A DNA stretch of 6,690 nt from Acidobacteriaceae bacterium (GTDB lineage Bacteria > Acidobacteriota > Terriglobia > Terriglobales > Acidobacteriaceae), in NCBI GenBank assembly GCA_003152795.1, contig PMBA01000267.1, forward strand, positions 9,333 through 16,022. The letters run 5' to 3'. Of the stretch, positions 6,104 to 6,690 are shown one piece after another. Within the stretch, counting starts at the first letter, position 1. Each line of letters starts with the position of its first letter. The translations under genes and the position numbers were made by a program. The notes below the pieces were generated by a model. It was given only the letters and a program-made list of their open reading frames with translations, ran no database searches and was not told the origin of the DNA.

Positions 6104-6690
6104 ATGAATAAGAACCTGAGTTGGAAGTTGGCGGTCATCGTCGGGATCCTGCTGGTGTTTCTGGCGGGGATCTTCGGCATTCCGAAGGAATGGTCGGGCA
6201 AAGGTGTGCTGGCATCGGTCACGGACCGCATTCACCTGGGCCTTGACCTTCGTGGTGGGACGCACCTGATCCTGCAGGTGCAGGTCAACGATGCGGTGAA
6301 TGTCGACTCGGACAACGCGCTGGCGCGGCTCAAGGAAGACCTGCGGACGCGCAAGATCGATTACGCCGACATTGCCAAGCCGGATGCGGTGAACCATCCG
6401 GAAACGATCGTGGTCAAGGGCGTGCCACCCGATCAGACGAGCGCTTTCAAGAGCATTATTTCCGACCGGCTGCCGGAGTACGACGCCACTTCGGGGGCGG
6501 AAAATTCGTGGACAGTTGCGATGAAAGCGCAGAACCTCGCGGACCTGAAGAACCGCGCGGTTTCGCAGGCGATCGAGACCATCCGCAATCGGATTGATCA
6601 ACTGGGCGTGAGCGAACCAGTGATCCAGGAACACGGCCTCGGGCAGTATCAGATTCTGGTGCAGTTGCCGGGCGTGGACGATCCGGCGCG
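6104..6690 (+). CDS. secD: Protein translocase subunit SecD (C-terminal part missing)
   Basis: SecD, with SecF, uses the proton gradient to pull secreted proteins to the periplasmic side after SecA-driven translocation. The window shows 195 codons of a protein usually over 500 residues long; the frame is open at the right edge. Visible are a first transmembrane segment at about 7-25, then the conserved motif LGLDLRGGTHLILQV (45-59), which opens the large periplasmic P1 region, and the strongly conserved stretch RNRIDQLGVSEPVIQ (161-175) followed by ILVQLPGVDD. The remaining transmembrane helices lie outside, so fusion to SecF cannot be judged. ATG 6104 gives the expected short cytoplasmic N-terminus (MNKNLSWK). 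No Shine-Dalgarno sequence precedes it (the upstream bases are GGTTTTTC), so initiation may depend on yajC translation or an unstructured leader. Confidence 0.97.
   Translation, partial: MNKNLSWKLAVIVGILLVFLAGIFGIPKEWSGKGVLASVTDRIHLGLDLRGGTHLILQVQVNDAVNVDSDNALARLKEDLRTRKIDYADIAKPDAVNHPETIVVKGVPPDQTSAFKSIISDRLPEYDATSGAENSWTVAMKAQNLADLKNRAVSQAIETIRNRIDQLGVSEPVIQEHGLGQYQILVQLPGVDDPA

Overview
The window carries six protein-coding genes, all housekeeping or protein-quality-control functions, in two opposed groups. Base composition is GC-rich. The neighbourhood (tgt-yajC-secD, an RlmI-type methyltransferase with a CSCS motif, a WDPFREF-type small heat-shock protein next to clpB) and the protein style suggest a Gram-negative bacterium, most likely an Acidobacteriota relative of Koribacter/Terriglobus type. 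That placement is inference from recalled family resemblance, not from a search.

Minus-strand group (positions 1-4045, read right to left): rlmI (23S rRNA m5C methyltransferase family), then hsp20 (small heat-shock protein), then clpB (disaggregase, cut by the left window edge after 663 codons). The hsp20 and clpB products form a known functional pair: the small heat-shock protein holds unfolding proteins in loose aggregates and ClpB, with DnaK, extracts them. hsp20 has its own near-consensus sigma70-type promoter (TTGACA, 17-nt spacer, TATGAT) behind an A/T-rich tract. It also has a leader with a 7-bp hairpin, a strong Shine-Dalgarno sequence, and a hairpin-rich 3' region ending in a probable intrinsic terminator. 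clpB follows with its own Shine-Dalgarno sequence and only a weak promoter candidate. No CIRCE or HAIR operator was seen.

Plus-strand group (4141 to the right edge): tgt (queuosine tRNA-guanine transglycosylase), a 429-base gap without a convincing gene, yajC, and secD (cut by the right edge after 195 codons). This is the classic tgt-yajC-secD order; YajC and SecD belong to the Sec accessory complex of the inner membrane. The long gap before yajC suggests that yajC-secD is transcribed or regulated apart from tgt here.

rlmI and tgt diverge from a 95-base spacer. Both lack a Shine-Dalgarno sequence and both have a -10-like hexamer ending six bases before the start codon, so both may be translated from leaderless mRNAs. 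No mobile element, CRISPR array, tRNA or rRNA was seen. I found no evidence of a wholly new system; the interest lies in regulatory details.
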